A stretch of DNA of 64,000 bases from a virus: positions 35,899-99,898 of IMG/VR virus record IMGVR_UViG_3300021092_000011, one strand, 5' to 3'. Position 1 is the stretch's first letter; each line of letters opens with the position of its first letter. Shown here piece by piece: positions 1-12,654 of this stretch. The notes below the pieces were generated by a model, which ran no database searches, had not been told where the DNA came from, and saw only the letters and a program-made list of their open reading frames with translations. The translations under genes were made by a program, and so were the position numbers.

Positions 1-1
1 T

Positions 2-619
2 GGTCACATTTCGGAAGTTGATGCGAATCGACAAGCAGTGCACGCGCAAAATATTTTTGCAAATCTTAGTGAAATATATACAGCAAGATATAGCGGAATT
101 GAAGAGAGCGAAATGGAAATGGTTGGAAATAAATTAAGAATGAAAAAACTAATTATTCCAGCAGATAGAAACGTTCAAAAAGAACCAGTTAAAAAAAGTC
201 CTTATAAGAGAGTGTCTTCTTTAATAAAAGACGGAACTATTTCAAACCTAATGAAGAAACCATACTTAAAAGGAACAGCTATGTCAATGATTGGATTAGC
301 TGCATTTGGACTAATATATTCAGCTTCTGCTGATAAAAATATTGACGAAATGGGTGGCCCACCACTGCTTCCGGGTGGCAGCGCGTACGAAACAGCATAT
401 CCTGGCAATACGTTAAACTTACCGGTTCCGCAGTATATAATGAATTCAGGAGAAAATGGCGTTACATATAAGGTAAATATTTCTGGAGATTCTAATACGG
501 CAAGGGATTTTGTTGACTCCGCTAGGGGTATGTCAATAGGTTCTTCTTCAGTAAATTACTTTAATTCTATTCAAAATATAAATAGAAATCCGTATGAAGA
601 ATTTGGATCATCACTTTAA
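2..619 (+). CDS. Partial virion-associated protein, C-terminal part
   Basis: The frame is open to the left edge, so the start lies upstream; about 205 residues are visible. A charged N-terminal part is followed by one strongly hydrophobic segment (bases 272-328, GTAMSMIGLAAFGLIYSAS) that could be a membrane span. After it comes a Gly/Pro-rich stretch (GGPPLLPGG) and a polar Asn/Ser-rich tail. No family was recognised. Its position directly before the tail-hub gene suggests a structural or tape-measure-like protein, but that is inference from context only. It contains no in-frame CGG. Confidence 0.6.
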   Translation, partial: GHISEVDANRQAVHAQNIFANLSEIYTARYSGIEESEMEMVGNKLRMKKLIIPADRNVQKEPVKKSPYKRVSSLIKDGTISNLMKKPYLKGTAMSMIGLAAFGLIYSASADKNIDEMGGPPLLPGGSAYETAYPGNTLNLPVPQYIMNSGENGVTYKVNISGDSNTARDFVDSARGMSIGSSSVNYFNSIQNINRNPYEEFGSSL

Positions 620-627
620 GGAAAAAT

Positions 628-1086
628 ATGCGTGATGTAGTTTCGCAAAATAAAAACCTTTCTGAAGCTGGCAAAAAAAGAATAGACACATCTCCAAGAG
701 TAGAAAAATCTATTAATGATTCAGCCTCAGTTTCGTCTAATAACAGGCAAGAAAACACTACAGAGAATAAACAAAGAATCAATGCCTCGTCTAAAACAAT
801 TACATCAGCAAGACCTTCATATGAGGGTTATATTAATTCTTCATCTGCGCACATATCTTTTAATAATGTAGGCTATTTAAATAAATCAATTCAAAAAAAC
901 AGATTTCAACAAAATCCTACACAAAAAGCTTTTGACAATAAAGACGCAATGCTTTCATCAATTAAAAATATGGAATCATCTGCTATAATGAAAAGGCACA
1001 CAGAATATAACTATAGCAATGTTTATTCAAAAGGTTCTTCTAGTCAACTTATAAAAAATATGATTGATTATAATAATTTAATATAA
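628..1086 (+). CDS. Small Ser/Asn-rich hypothetical protein
   Basis: 152 residues starting at ATG after AAGGAAAAAT, a good ribosome site, 8 bases after the previous stop. It is polar and low in complexity (Ser, Asn, Lys), with no catalytic motif, signal peptide or membrane span. It sits between the partial structural gene and the hub gene and is probably co-transcribed with them. Function is unknown; a minor virion or tail-assembly protein is possible from position. Confidence 0.65.
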   Translation: MRDVVSQNKNLSEAGKKRIDTSPRVEKSINDSASVSSNNRQENTTENKQRINASSKTITSARPSYEGYINSSSAHISFNNVGYLNKSIQKNRFQQNPTQKAFDNKDAMLSSIKNMESSAIMKRHTEYNYSNVYSKGSSSQLIKNMIDYNNLI

Positions 1087-1095
1087 AAGGCACAT

Positions 1096-4000
1096 ATGGC
1101 TAACAATCAGGATAAAATAACAAAACAAGAGGCAATTTCTTATGTGCGAAATTTTTGGACACAGTTTTCTAGGCCTGGTCAACAAAGGCACGAAATTGAA
1201 GTAAATGGTAAGAAAATACAGGTATCACCAACAGAGTACGCTATTGGTCCAGATTTGTATGATTACATTGTAGCTATTAGCAATAGTTCTGCTCCAGTAT
1301 CAGCAGTTCAAATGTGGGCCACCCATCAGTATACAGGTTTACTTTTGAGGAGTAGAGACTCTTTATTTTCTCTTAATGATCGTAAAATATTTTTTTCCAA
1401 AGACCAAAACGAAAAAAATAAGTTAAATTTTGATCAAAAGTCTAATCAGTATATTTATTATGATGGAGATGGTGAATACCTAAATACAAAATATGTAATT
1501 CATCCGCAAGAATTTTTTCAAATAATATCTCCACATGGTTTAGACTTTACCAAAGTAGAACATTTGTCTGTCTATGACAAATTATATAAAAAGGCACTGC
1601 AATCTGATCTTTTAAATATTGTGTTTTTTAAACCACAAATACAAAAATTTGCTCAAAAAAGATTCACCAGTAAAGCGGCTTTGCAAAAGAGCGCGATAGA
1701 AGGACTTACGCAAGATCCAGGTAAAGATTTTGATATCGAATGGCTTAATCTTTTAATTAAAGGCTATAACACTTTGTTAAAAGATCCAGTATTGGCGTAT
1801 CAAATTCATCAATACATGCCAAAGCTAGCTCAATTTATTTTCGATTCACTAGCTGCAACTGCAGATTATTCAAATAATGGATTAGGCGGTAGTACAGACG
1901 ATCCATTGAATGATCCAGTTCAAATAGCAGTTAGAATGTTTAAGTCTTTTGGAATAGACGAAAATGGAGAAGCAGTATTTAGTCCAGCTTGGTCTTTGGT
2001 AAACACAGCTGTAAGAATTCAAAAAGCTTTAGAGGAATTCCCATTCAGAGCCAATATACCACCAAAGACTCCTGATATTTTTCATCTTAGAATAGGAGCA
2101 TCTAATTTTTATGTTCCTCCTGTATCTATAAATGTTGATGTTAATTTTAGATCAGGCAGTCTTACCGGGGGCGCAATAAGACAAAAGAACAGCCCAAAGT
2201 TCAATACAGGATATAAAGATACTGTTATATCGACTAGGTTGTATTTTCCAAACTATGAAGAGATATGGGGACTATCGGTATTAGATGGTTCAAGTATTGA
2301 TCTAAGACAAGATAATTTTGATATAAAAATAAATAGTGATTCTGAAGAAAAAATAGACAAGTTTTTATCCTCCCTTAGGGGCCTTGTTGCAATGTTTAAG
2401 TCTTCTCCAATAATTCCAATAAAAAATGACTATTTAAATAGAGTGCACGGAATTACTGGAGTTACGTTATCCAATATGTCTATTTCTACAATTCCAAATT
2501 TTCCATTTTGTCTAGTAGTAGATTTGGAAATGAATGCATTTAATCATAAACCGTTTCTTCCTATGATTAAAGATTTTAATCAAGCAGTTCACTGGGGCAA
2601 GTACAGGCATTACATGACTAGGGCTGGTCAAGACCTGGATAAGTACGTCAATGCGGAGTTCCTTATCAAAAAAGCAAGTGAGACAGAACAGGTTGTTGAC
2701 ATTGAAAAAACTGAAAGTAATATAGTAGAAGAAACAATTTCCATACAACCATATTCAGATTGGAAAGATGGAAACAATATAGAAATTTACATGCCAGAAA
2801 GACTTCAAAGTAAAATCTTTACTCCAGATACATCCACGTTTGCAACTGATCAAGAAAAGCTTTTATCAGATACGGGAAGAGATATTTGGTCATCAATTTT
2901 ATATCGACTGGGAATAGACATTAATGAGTCAGCTAGTTATGGTAGATCGCTTGATCAAGTTGTTACAAGCAGAGAAATAATCATTAGTCCAAATGTAAGA
3001 AGAAAAGTTAATACAGCCCTAGATATACTTTTGGCTGGTAAAGATTCAAAAGAAATCAACGATAAAGTTTACGATTATTTAGCTAGAGTATATTTGCAAA
3101 AAAATCCAAATATTTTTATTATTCCAGATGGCTTAGATTATATCTTGAGAAAAACATCGCAAAGACCATCAGATCAGTATAACACTTTCAAGATACCCAG
3201 AATGCCTATCGGCAGTGACGGAAAGCCGGTATCTGGCGTTACCTTGGTTGAGGTTAGGAACTACTTAGAATTTCAATCAAGAAACTCTAATGGACTTTTA
3301 GAAGAGTTGATTGAAAGAATAGTTGCAGAAAAACTTGCTGATCCAACTCTAAAAATAACTGAAATCGAAGCAAGAGAACAAGCAAAGCAGGAGTTGATCG
3401 ATTCCTTTAATAAAACCTTGTATGAAAGATTCTTTATAGCTGGACCAATTAAAGACTACATTGATGCAGCTCAAAGAAAGGAAGGATCTTATTCGTTCAA
3501 CGAATGGGAAGTTCCTATGATAAAGGTTAATCTTAATCCTAAGAACGTTATAGTTGATGGCGTTAGTTTGACTATGGGTAATAATTTGGTAAAACTACAA
3601 GTTCAACTTCAAGATGAGCCAACATATCAGCACATAGGCGGTAAAGATACTTATATTAATATGTCACTAACTGTTTTTGGCGAGGAAGAGTTAATAAAAC
3701 TTAGAAATATATTTGATCACATTAGCGGTTTAGCCAGACTTGAAAACGCAGCTGGAGTTATTGGATTTTTAGGATTAAAAAATATAATAACAACTTTAGC
3801 CGGAGTAAAATATGTCTTACCGCTAAGGTACAATGTGGATACAATACCTAATTTTCCTCATGTTTATAAAGTTCAATTAACTCTTGTTGATTTTGATATT
3901 TTTCAACAGAAGCGAGAAAGACTATCGCACAAACAACAAGAGAAATTTGCAGAAGAGTTTGGAACAAAGAAAAATCCATTTTTAAGAATAAAACAACTTT

Positions 4001-7000
4001 GGGGAGCATTTAACAGCTATCCAGATATGCCATTAGAATTAAGAAATAAAGAGGGCGATGTTGTCGGCTGTTTAGATCCAGATTATTATTTCAGAGGATT
4101 TGACATGTTTGACAGGGATGTCATTAACAATCAATCCATACAAGAAACAGCTATTTTAAAGCCGTCAATGTTTGAGGGCACTTCAGAAGAATCAAAAGAA
4201 AACGAAGAGAAAAAAGATCAAGTTCTCATAGATAAAATAGTTGATTATTTAAGAAATGATGAAATAGAAAACCTACAAGTGTTTGCCAACGCAAATCAGA
4301 TTACTCCATCAAAAATGTATTCATTAATTCAAAAAACAATTATTAAATATACTGGGTTTAGCGAAAGCCTTCTTCTTGACTATGTAGATAGTTTAACTAT
4401 CGAAGATAAGTTATTTATTTTTTCTGATACTAATTTTGCAGTTCCAATGGGAGAGTTTAAAGTGGGAGAAATTACTTCTGGAGCAAAAGATAAATTAGAA
4501 GCTACATTATCAGAAATCTTAGATCAAACAAAAAATATCGAAGACAAACTTATAAGCATTGATCCAGACAATTTAATGGCTGGAGTAGATAACTCAAACG
4601 GCCAATTACTTGAGTATATGCATGGAATTGTCTATGCGGTTCCAGCAATGGAAGAAGGTTACAGTGTTCTCATACCGGCTATGATGCAAACCGCAGCTCG
4701 GATATAACTTTGGCTATCTTAGTAGAGAAGATGGTAGATTTTATCTTCAAAATAATAGTTTTAATATAAAGGAAAAGATAGATCCAGAAAAAGGAAAAGT
4801 CGAGAAAAGATCAATACACTTTACAAAAGTTTCTGATTCCCAAACTCCAGATAACAATGTTCAAAAACCTCATATGTCAGAAATTGGAACTAAAGCTCTG
4901 GCCGATTATCAATACGCATATTCCAATAATGAACGCGGAGCAGAAACAATTTCAGGCAAAAAGGGCGATCAATATTCTGTAACAAAACATTGGGAGAAAA
5001 TGCTGATAGATACATCCTATAGAGATCTTTCCGGAAGAATGATAAGAGCATTTCCAACATACATGCTATGGCTTATTGATGAGGGTGGAATGTTTTTTGG
5101 AACTAAAGTTTTTAATAATTTTTATGGTCTTCAATCCTTAATTGATTTTTCCATAGTTCAATCTGAAGATATTTTAGGTGATACTCTTATTTTTAGAGTT
5201 TCCAATATGTACTCTAAACTCAACAGGCCTGAAACAAGCAGAATATTTGAAATCGGAACTCAGTCTGATCCTTCTCAAATAAATATGGCAGAGGGATTAA
5301 GTAAAATAGTTGATACGCTTTTAAATAGATCAAGAAATTTTAAAGCACATTTTGATAACAAATACATTGTTGACATAGAAAATATAAGACTTAAACCAGG
5401 TGTTAGAGTTCACTTAAGAGGCGGATATGGTTCTAATCCAAATGCACTTCAAACGTTGTTCAACGGATTAATTACCAATGTCGAAATGGGAGAAATAGTA
5501 ACTGTAACTTGTCAATCCGATGCTATAGAATTAAGTCCAATTATAAACTCGGCAAATAAAAAAGGAAATAGCGGAAAGATAGATGGCGGTATAAATACCG
5601 GCATGTTTATGTCTGAGCCAAGAGATCTAATGGTTAAGTTACTGTCCATGGGCACGTCTAGATTCAGAGAGGCAATCGGGCATGCTACAAGAGGTACTGT
5701 TTTTTCTGAAAACAAATTTGGAATAAGACACTTTGGTACAATATTATATGAACCACTAAGTGATCTTGAGTTAGAAAAAAATAGAGCAATTAAACAAGCC
5801 TTTAAAAATGCAATAGATGTTGTCAGTGACGAATCTTTTGATATGTCACAGCTATTAAAAGCTGCTTGGAACAATACTGTTGGTTCATACAATGGCGTAG
5901 ACGCCGCAGTTATAGGTGGCTCAATTGCCGCTGGTGGAGTTGCGGGAGGTCTTCCTGGGGCATTTCTAGCAGGAGTGGCAGGAGGAGCACTAAGATTGCC
6001 AGTGGCTGGTCATATGAGGACTCTAATGGCTAATCTCTCTACTCAAAGAGATTATGAAGTTTTTAAAAGAAATATTTATCCAGGAAACGGTTTAGGTGTT
6101 TCGCAATTTTTGGGAGGAGACCTAGACGTTGGATGGTCAACAGCCGCGTCTGTTGATCAAGGAGCATACGATGAATTATCGATGAGCAGAAAAGCTTATC
6201 TACAAAGACTTGGCGACGCCTCTTGGGATAGGGCAATACAAAATAACAACGCATTAATAGATGTCAATATAGCTGGTAAAGGGATTCAAAATACCAGCAA
6301 TGCAATAGGTACATCTCAGTTATTAAGCGGAGCTGCAGCTGTAGCTGGAGTGGGATTAATAGCTACTGGCTTTCCTGTGTTTGGTTTTTTTGGTCAATCA
6401 ATGATTGGTTCAGGATTACTGGGAGCAATAAACGGAAGGACAACCGCCGGAATATTTGAAACACTGGGATTAGTATCTAGATCTGATGACGACATGCGCG
6501 GTTTTGATGAGGTATCTTTTAGAGCTCAAACATACATGAGAAGTGTTTGGGATATGTTTCAGCTATGTGCTAGATTATTGCCAAATTATATCTGTGCCAT
6601 AAGACCATTCGAGGACAGGTCAACTATTTTTTACGGTAAACCACATTGGCTATATACTTCCGGAGTTATGCCAATATCAACAGGTTTTGTTGGCGAACAG
6701 GCTGCACTGCGAATGGGTAAAAAATATAATGGACCAAAAACAATAGATAGAGATAGTGATCTTGTCGAGCTATTAGACATTATCAACAGGGAAAGTAATC
6801 CTATGGCTGACGCATCTGCTTTTCAGAAAAATTTTGAAGGATCATCTCCACTTGATTTAGCAGAAGAGTTTATTCAATCTGCATACGATGGGTCAAATGA
6901 ATTCCTACCCGTTTCATACATAAAAGATAAGTATAAAAAGAAACTAATTAACTTTGAAGATCCAAGAAGAATGATTTTTTATGATAAAACTCAAAAGAAA

Positions 7001-10000
7001 GTTGTGGCACGTTTGCCAGTAAACAAAGGCGTTGTTTCTGTTGGTTTTCACCTTCCATTTGGACAGCCAACTTCTACTGAAAGAAGCATTACAGATATAG
7101 CTGGAACACATAAGCAAATATCCAAACTACCGTTTAGATATCAATTTCCATATTTTACAGATAGAAAAACAACCTCATTTGACGGTTTTCATGGTGGTTA
7201 TATATTTAACTTCAATGCAAGAGCTCTGCTCGGATATTACAGTGACGGCGATGTATATCATAATATATTAAGCAATAAAGCCGCTAATGCTACCTCAGTT
7301 GCAGACGGTACCGTCCTCTTTGCGCGGCGACAATAAATCATTTGCTACCTCTGATGTAAATTTAAGAGGATCGTATAGTTATTTACAGTTAATAGTAGGA
7401 GAGTTTAAAGCGCTTCAAAACAGTTCTGGAATTACACAAAAACCAGATAATGAAGAAACTGGAAATGGTAATACTGCACCATCTTTTGTGTTCAAGTTTG
7501 ATTCTTTTTCTTACTCAAATAAACTATTGTCACAAGCTGGTTTTGAATCCGTTGCACAAATAATGAGCAGTCAAGCTTTCATGGATACAACTGGTCCCAG
7601 CAATGCAGATTTTAATATAATAGTAATGCCATTTCCATCGTGGCATTCATTGATAAACACATCACTTACGCCCAATGCTAGCAATAGTGATCAAGTTTAT
7701 ACTGGTAAAATAGATCCATACCAGGACGACAGTGAGAATTCCAATTATTATTATGGAGAGCATTTCGAATACCCCAATGCAAAACCAGCTCTTCTGCAAG
7801 AATTATATAATAGAGAAACAAAGGTATATCATGAATGGGGAATGCCAGCAGATGCAAATGCTGAACAGTTTTATATAGCAATGAGATGGCCATATGAGCC
7901 AGTATGGTTTGATTCTAAGGAAATAAAAAATGCTTTTACAAATCAATATAAAGATAGTTTATATGGATTAAGACCACCTCAAGCTGCTGAAGATGATACA
8001 TCAAAATGGTATCTATACGGCAAACCACAAGATTATAAAAACAGAAAAGTATTAGTATATAGTCCTGCAACAAATACCGCGGTCTGCTGTAAGCCAGCGT
8101 ACTTCCTGTGGGGAAATCAAAGAGATCAAATATTTTATGACTCTGGAAAAATAAAAAGCGATGATCCAAACGACATCGCATACGGCGAAAACGCACAAGC
8201 CAATCCATTTATAGATGCAGTAGTTTCTCCCGATGCAGCATACTATCTTGGAATATTAAATAATAATTCAATGTTCTCAGAAAATAACAACTATAATGCA
8301 AATCAGTATACTTTTGGAACTGAATATCTTGCCGGTAACCTCGACTCGACATATAACGATTTTCGTCGGTATTGTAAATTACTTAGGTGGTTATACTGCA
8401 ATGCCACAAGAATTTAAAGAAAGTTGGTCACAGAAATTCGATCTTTCTGAATATTATACTATCTCAAAATACTGGAGTGACAATGATAAAGTGGGAGGTA
8501 AAAGTGACTACTCAGGAGTTTCAATTGTTCCGATAGCAAGAAGTTGCTACTTTACATTTGTTGAAGACGATTTTCCACTTGGTGTAATTCCTGGTTCAAT
8601 AGTCAAATCAAAATATTACGATCTATCAAGCAACTCAAAAACTTATTCGTCGGAAAAGAATTATATTATAGGATTTGGATCTTATGAACTAGGTAAATCT
8701 CAATCTAAACTGGAGGCAACCTATCATGGAAACGATGCAGTATCATATGATCAGTATCAAACGCTTGATGAAAACACAGAACATAGGTCCTTTGGATATT
8801 TGGCAGATGTATTGTCGGATATTGATTCTATTAAAAACAATGACGCAATTGAGGGTGACTTATTTAGACCACTGCAGGAAATAACTTTTAGAACCAGAGA
8901 AGAAAAAAGAATTCAGGCAATATTAGGTGGAAACTATACGCTTTGGTACGACAAAATACTTAGTGCAAAACTTAATGATTTAAGCAAGAAGTCACTCTAC
9001 GCTGTACTAGATAAAGAAGTTGACACCTTTAAAGACAAAGACTCAAGCAACACTGGTAGAAGTACATTTATAGACGTTTTCGATGCTACAGACATACAGG
9101 TCTCAATAGAGGCAAGACAAAATTATGATGAAGATTATTCAACTAGCGTCAGCGTAATAGCAGGAAACGGAAGAACATTAGCTCAAGCAAGAGAAATATG
9201 GGACTTTTTTAGAATTACTTTCCATGAAGAAAAAATGGTAAAATCACTTTTTCAAGAGGCGTACGGTTTAGATCCAGATGATGACGAAAAACTTCCATCC
9301 TTTGTAACAGATCTGATACTCCTAAAATCAGATGATACTTCAATTTTTACTAGATACATAGATCCAAAAAATAAAGACGTAGATGCACTAGATGAATTTG
9401 AAGTTCTATTAGGAGAACAATATCTAGAACAAGGAATAAGTGTGCAAGGACAAAAAACGGACACCGCTAAAATTAAAGAAGCGGTTAACTTCAGTGCACA
9501 AAAATTTATTGATAAAAAAGCAGATAAAAATATAAAAGATGATGTTCCAGGTTTATTAACAGATTTAGATACGGCCTTAAGAAGAAAGTTTTCTAAACTA
9601 ACTGGTTTGTTAAGCTTTTTAGTTATGACAAAAGTTGAAGGGAATCTCACTTCAGAAGACGCAACAGAGCTTAATCTTATATCTTTTCAATCTGATTTAT
9701 TTGATGGTAATTACAAAAATATTGAAGAAACGAAGAGACAAGAAATTTTAAGTAAAATAGATTCACCAAAGAAATTGTATTTATTTATAGTGGGTTGGTT
9801 TAGGCAAATAATGTGGTCAGATGCCTACAACAGAGCATGGTTAGTCTTAAAGCCAAATAGAAGACTTACTCATTATTCTTCTAATCCGCTCTTCTTTGGC
9901 TTAAAGGATATAAGTTTTGGCAGGGAAGACGGACTTTGGGACTTTTCTCCAGTATACAAAGCATGGCAGGCCTTCATAGATCCAAATTCTGACTACGCTA

Positions 10001-12654
10001 AAAAACCAAGTAGATTTAAGGAATTTTTAGTAGCAAATGCATCTGAGGGGGACAGTGCCACACACTGGTTTTCGGCTGCTTTTGAAGATACTAAAGATTT
10101 CTGGGACAGAAATGTTGGAATATACTTTACCGCAATCTCCGAAGGTTTAACTGGGCTTTTAAATATGTTTAAGCTTTCAATGGCTCAAATGGGATATGGT
10201 TTGGCCGAGATAGATAACCTTAATAAGCAAGCAAATGTTTTAAATAAATATTTAAATGATTCTATTTATTACACAATGGGTAATCCAGGAACACTATTAA
10301 GAGCAGTGGATAATCCGTTTACAAGAGAGTACGGAGAACCGGTAGTGGAGATAAGGGAACCATTTCAAAGAGTTCACTATCTAAGTTCTTTTACTCATAT
10401 TTTATCTAATAAAATTCAAGAAAATATAAACGATGTTGCGACTGTAGTTACAGCTGTTTCTGATGGAAAATACCCAGTTACTGTGGCTTTGGACAAAGCA
10501 GCTTCGCCAGAAAGGCAAGTTGAAAAAACAGTAGAAACTGGATTGTATTTTGACAATATACGAGGTTCTGGATTTTTTGGAATTCTTCATCCAATTTTTC
10601 ATCCATTTGAAACCGTAAGAGGAATATCTAAAATGGCACAAGGATCGCCAGATGAGCTGACCGCAAGAAGAGTTGCGCTTTCCCATTTAAAGGAATCAGT
10701 AAAAGATATTTATACTGGAGAATTAATAGTGATAGGATCGCCAGATATAAGACCTCATGATCTAGTTTATTTAGCTGACGTATACGAAAGAATGTATGGC
10801 CTATTTGAAGTTGAGCAAGTAGTTCATCATTTTACTCCGGAGCTTGGTTTTGTAACATCGATAACGCCCAATGCACTAGTGACCGTAAACGATCCATCGA
10901 GATGGTTTATGTCTTCCTGGCTCGCCTCCTGGTTGAGTCTACAGACATTAAGAAACGATACTAGATATCTGCTGTCTGTTGCAAATTCTAGAACGGGAAT
11001 AATTTCTGGAGGCAATGTTTCTGTAGACAGATTGGCAGAAGCGCTTAGTGTTCAAATGTTAGGCGGAGTACAATATACTCACGGTCATTCGGCTTTAGTT
11101 AAAGACATTATGGCAAACTTTACAGCTAATTCATTACCAGATGCACAGCGACAACTCGCATTGTCGAGTCTAGGTAAAAGCGGTAAAATAGAACAACCAG
11201 ATTTAAACTCCGTCAAAACCGCATTTATTTCAACTGGAGTTGCAACTGTAGTTGGTGGAGGTTTAGCAGCTCTTGCAACTGTGGCCACAGGAGGCGCAGC
11301 GCTGGTAGCAGTCGGTGCAGCAGTTGCTGGTAGCGCTATCTTCTCTGACGCTGCGTGGAGTGGTTGGAAATTTATAAGAGATAACATACTTGATCAGCAT
11401 GGCTGCTACGTTCAATATTTGTCAAGAAACGGACAGCCAATGGATGCTGGGCTATCTTACAATCAAGGAATGGTAGTAGGCAAGTATCACTCAAAAGCAC
11501 TCTTGCCAGGTATACTTGGAGTGAACAGCAGAAGACTGATTAGGACACAACAGGGAAATGCTTACGTACGAACAGATGAGCTTTTGAAAAACTTAGGATG
11601 GAAAGAAAAAGACATAGCTGATCTTGTTAGGCACATAAGCTATGAAAATGCATTAGTAAGTGCAAAAGTTTTACAATATTCCGGTATAGGCCCAGAAAAA
11701 GCAGGATTAAATCAATTCTTTAAAATTTTAGTAAAAGTTGTTGATAACGGATTTATTGACGGAGACACAATAAAAGTTGTAGACATATTAAATCCTGATA
11801 GCAAAGAGTTTTCTGTTAGATTTGAAGGAATAAACGCAGCAGAATTAAATGTATTTAAAGATATAAATATTGGCGTAGATGGAAAAGTATATAGAGCAGG
11901 GACTTTTGATCCAAGTAGTCCAGGAGGAAAAGCAAGAGTTTATGTTGAAGAGTCTTTAAGAGATAAAATATTTGTTTTAAGAGTAGCACCAAATTCAACA
12001 TTTGGTTCCACGGAATCAGTGAACGCTCAATCGTTTGATGCAGGCTCTTCGCAAAATAAACAAGAAAATTACTTAAAAGATACAACTATTTCCGAAAATG
12101 GTTTTGGACAGAAAACACAAACGACATTTAATAGAACACTTGGTACCATTTTTCACAGAGTTACAACCAATGAACTTAATTTATACATTGACACAATTAG
12201 ATCAGTTTTCATATCCAATGATTTAAATTTTAATAAAATAAAAGAAACAGTAAAACAATCAATATTTTCAGAAAAAATAGGAAATCAAATACTTAATCCA
12301 ATCGCTCAGTATTTTGAAAATATTTACCAAGAAATACTAAGTAATAATTTATATAAAGATTATTTTATTTCACCAACAAATGTTGACGATCCTTTATTCG
12401 GACTTTCGCAAAATCTTATTGATTTATTTAATGTATCAGTTGAAATAAAGATAATTGAATCCTTATATTCAAAATCAACAGAATGGCCGTTAATCCTATG
12501 GGACGAGTACTATTCTGATGGAACCCCGGCTACACTCAACTGGGAAATGGTTGTTTCAAATCTTGCAACAGTATACACCAAGTCTCTATTGTTTAATCAG
12601 GATTCAGTTAACTTAGATACAGATTATATTGGAGAATTAGGAAGAAGGGGATAA
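1096..12654 (+). CDS. Giant baseplate/tail-hub protein, needs three +1 shifts at CGG
   Basis: Read with +1 shifts at CGG 4699, 7325 and 8367 this is one 3,851-residue protein (glycines 1202, 2077 and 2424 restored). The apparent internal starts at 4874, 7287 and 8296 have no ribosome site, and coding continues across each break. Near residues 340-500 and 815-955 a module recurs, each copy ending in an IPNFP motif. After the first break come hub-like beta domains (GVRVHLRGGYGSNP followed by LFNGLITNVEMGE). Three Gly/Ala-rich hydrophobic stretches lie near bases 5905-6010, 6310-6440 and 11220-11345. Near 11750-12000 an SNase-like segment carries DGDTIKV, VRFEGINAAE and GGKARVYVEE. The stop overlaps the next start (TAATG). 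Hub identity is inferred from these domains and from the gp25 and J neighbours. Confidence 0.8.
4699..4701 (+). other. CGG +1 shift site 1 (hub, Gly1202)
   Basis: GCT-C-GGA. The old frame stops at 4705-4707 and the new frame has a TGA at 4682-4684, so the shift must fall within about 20 bases. Confidence 0.88.
7325..7327 (+). other. CGG +1 shift site 2 (hub, Gly2077)
   Basis: GCG-C-GGC; the old frame stops two codons later (CGA CAA TAA). Confidence 0.88.
8367..8369 (+). other. CGG +1 shift site 3 (hub, Gly2424)
   Basis: CGT-C-GGT, restoring GIVNYLGGYTAMPQ. The preceding CGT is a normal Arg codon. Confidence 0.88.
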
